NCBI GenBank assembly: GCA_016931555.1
Contig: JAFGEM010000069.1
Span: 1-6,661, forward strand
Source of the DNA: Candidatus Iainarchaeum sp.
Lineage (GTDB): Archaea; Iainarchaeota; Iainarchaeia; Iainarchaeales; GCA-2688035
DNA length: 6,661 nt
Direction: 5' to 3'
In this document: piece after piece, positions 6,097 to 6,661 of the stretch
Numbering within the stretch: the stretch's first letter is position 1
Layout: every line of letters starts with the position of its first letter
Made by a program: the position numbers and the translations under genes
Notes under the pieces: generated by a model
Told to the model about the DNA's origin: nothing
The model's input: only the letters and a program-made list of their open reading frames with translations
Database searches by the model: none

Positions 6097-6661
6097 ATGA
6101 AAAGATTCTGCTTTAGATTTGATGTTGACAGCGAAAATTGCATAAGAAACGGCGTGCCAAGACTTTTAGGCTTGGGGAGAGAACTGGGAGTGAAATTCAC
6201 TTTCTTTCTCAACATGGGAAAAGCGGTCAACAGAAAAGCGTATATCTCAAAAATTATTGGCAGCAAAGGCTCTTCTCAGGTGCCAAAACTGCCTAACATT
6301 GAAAAGTTGGGTAAAAAAAATTTTATTAGGCTTGCACTGTTGAATCCCCTTACCTGTTCTGCTAACAAGAAAATTGTCGAAATGATAAAAGAAGATGGAC
6401 ACGAAATTGGTTTGCACGGGGGAAAAAACCACAGCACCTGGATGCATAACGCACTGAAATGGGATTCAAAAAGAATAGAAATCGAAATAGGGTGGGGCGC
6501 AAGGGAAATAAAAAAAATTTTGGGCGAACCCCCGCTGGGTTTTGCGGCACCTGGCTTTGCCGCCTCAGACAGAATACATGGGGCACTCAAAGCCAAAGGC
6601 TTTTTGTATTGCTCTGACGCATTTGGAGATAAAAAAATTTTTGAAAGCGGAGGCCTGAAAA
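6097..6661 (+). CDS. ArnD-like polysaccharide deacetylase/deformylase (3' partial)
   Basis: The frame opens at ATG 6097 and runs off the window end after 188 codons; full-length ArnD-type proteins are about 300 residues. The N-terminus FRFDVDSE (6-13), then NGVPRLLGLGRELGVKFTFF (18-37), matches the ArnD pattern of an Asp-x-Asp strand followed by GVPRLL and a TFF strand. HEIGLHGGKNHSTW (102-115) gives the metal-site histidines (His107 and His112 are the best candidates), and PPLGFAAPGFAASDRI (145-160) with LYCSDAFG (170-177) matches the region that in ArnD reads AAGWRAD...YNSDCRG. These NodB-fold metal enzymes remove acetyl or formyl groups from sugars, in ArnD from a formamido-arabinose on a lipid carrier. 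Here the carrier would be an archaeal polyprenyl or dolichyl phosphate (inference). The gene is divergent from the radical SAM gene. Polysaccharide deacetylase of another subtype is the alternative. Confidence 0.85.
   Translation, partial: MKRFCFRFDVDSENCIRNGVPRLLGLGRELGVKFTFFLNMGKAVNRKAYISKIIGSKGSSQVPKLPNIEKLGKKNFIRLALLNPLTCSANKKIVEMIKEDGHEIGLHGGKNHSTWMHNALKWDSKRIEIEIGWGAREIKKILGEPPLGFAAPGFAASDRIHGALKAKGFLYCSDAFGDKKIFESGGLK

Noticed and set aside
1..6661. CRISPR arrays, insertion sequences, rRNA and tRNA genes
   Set aside because: No regularly spaced repeats, transposase-like proteins with terminal repeats, or conserved RNA gene sequences were seen.

Overview
The window looks archaeal. The upstream regions carry TATA-like boxes (TTTAAAAA, TATATAAAA, TTTATATA, ATTAAAG) about 22-36 bases before several starts. 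Most starts lack a clear Shine-Dalgarno sequence, which suggests leaderless mRNAs. The first gene belongs to the geranylgeranyl reductase family used for archaeal isoprenoid lipids. Base composition is AT-rich and lysine codons are dominated by AAA. A DPANN or euryarchaeal lineage is plausible, but nothing here fixes the taxon.

Layout from left to right: (1) positions 1-969 (+), the C-terminal three quarters or so of a geranylgeranyl-reductase-like FAD oxidoreductase cut by the window edge; (2) 1030-2580 (+), a 14-helix oligosaccharide flippase (Wzx/MATE-like); (3) 2586-3137 (-), a left-handed beta-helix hexapeptide acyltransferase, convergent with the flippase 5 bases apart; (4) 3138-3427, a 290-base regulatory gap holding a back-to-back promoter area, a perfect 12-bp inverted repeat, a strong TATA box and a short tandem repeat; (5) 3428-4570 (+), a GT4 glycosyltransferase; (6) 4556-5974 (-), a radical SAM protein with a degenerate B12-binding-type N-terminal domain, overlapping the glycosyltransferase tail to tail by 15 bases; (7) 5975-6096, a divergent promoter region with a perfect 8-bp palindrome; (8) 6097-6661 (+), the start of an ArnD-like polysaccharide deacetylase/deformylase, cut by the window end.

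Together the genes resemble a surface-glycan or glycolipid locus. A GT4 enzyme would build a lipid-linked sugar, an ArnD-like enzyme would remove an acyl or formyl group from it, an acyltransferase would decorate it, and a flippase would move it across the membrane. The radical SAM protein is a tailoring enzyme of unknown substrate. The lipid reductase beside the flippase could be coincidental housekeeping or could supply the saturated lipid carrier. That pathway is inferred from families and adjacency only. I found no CRISPR array, insertion sequence, tRNA or rRNA. The least explained parts are the 3138-3427 gap, the palindrome before the radical SAM gene, and the chemistry of the radical SAM/ArnD-like pair.
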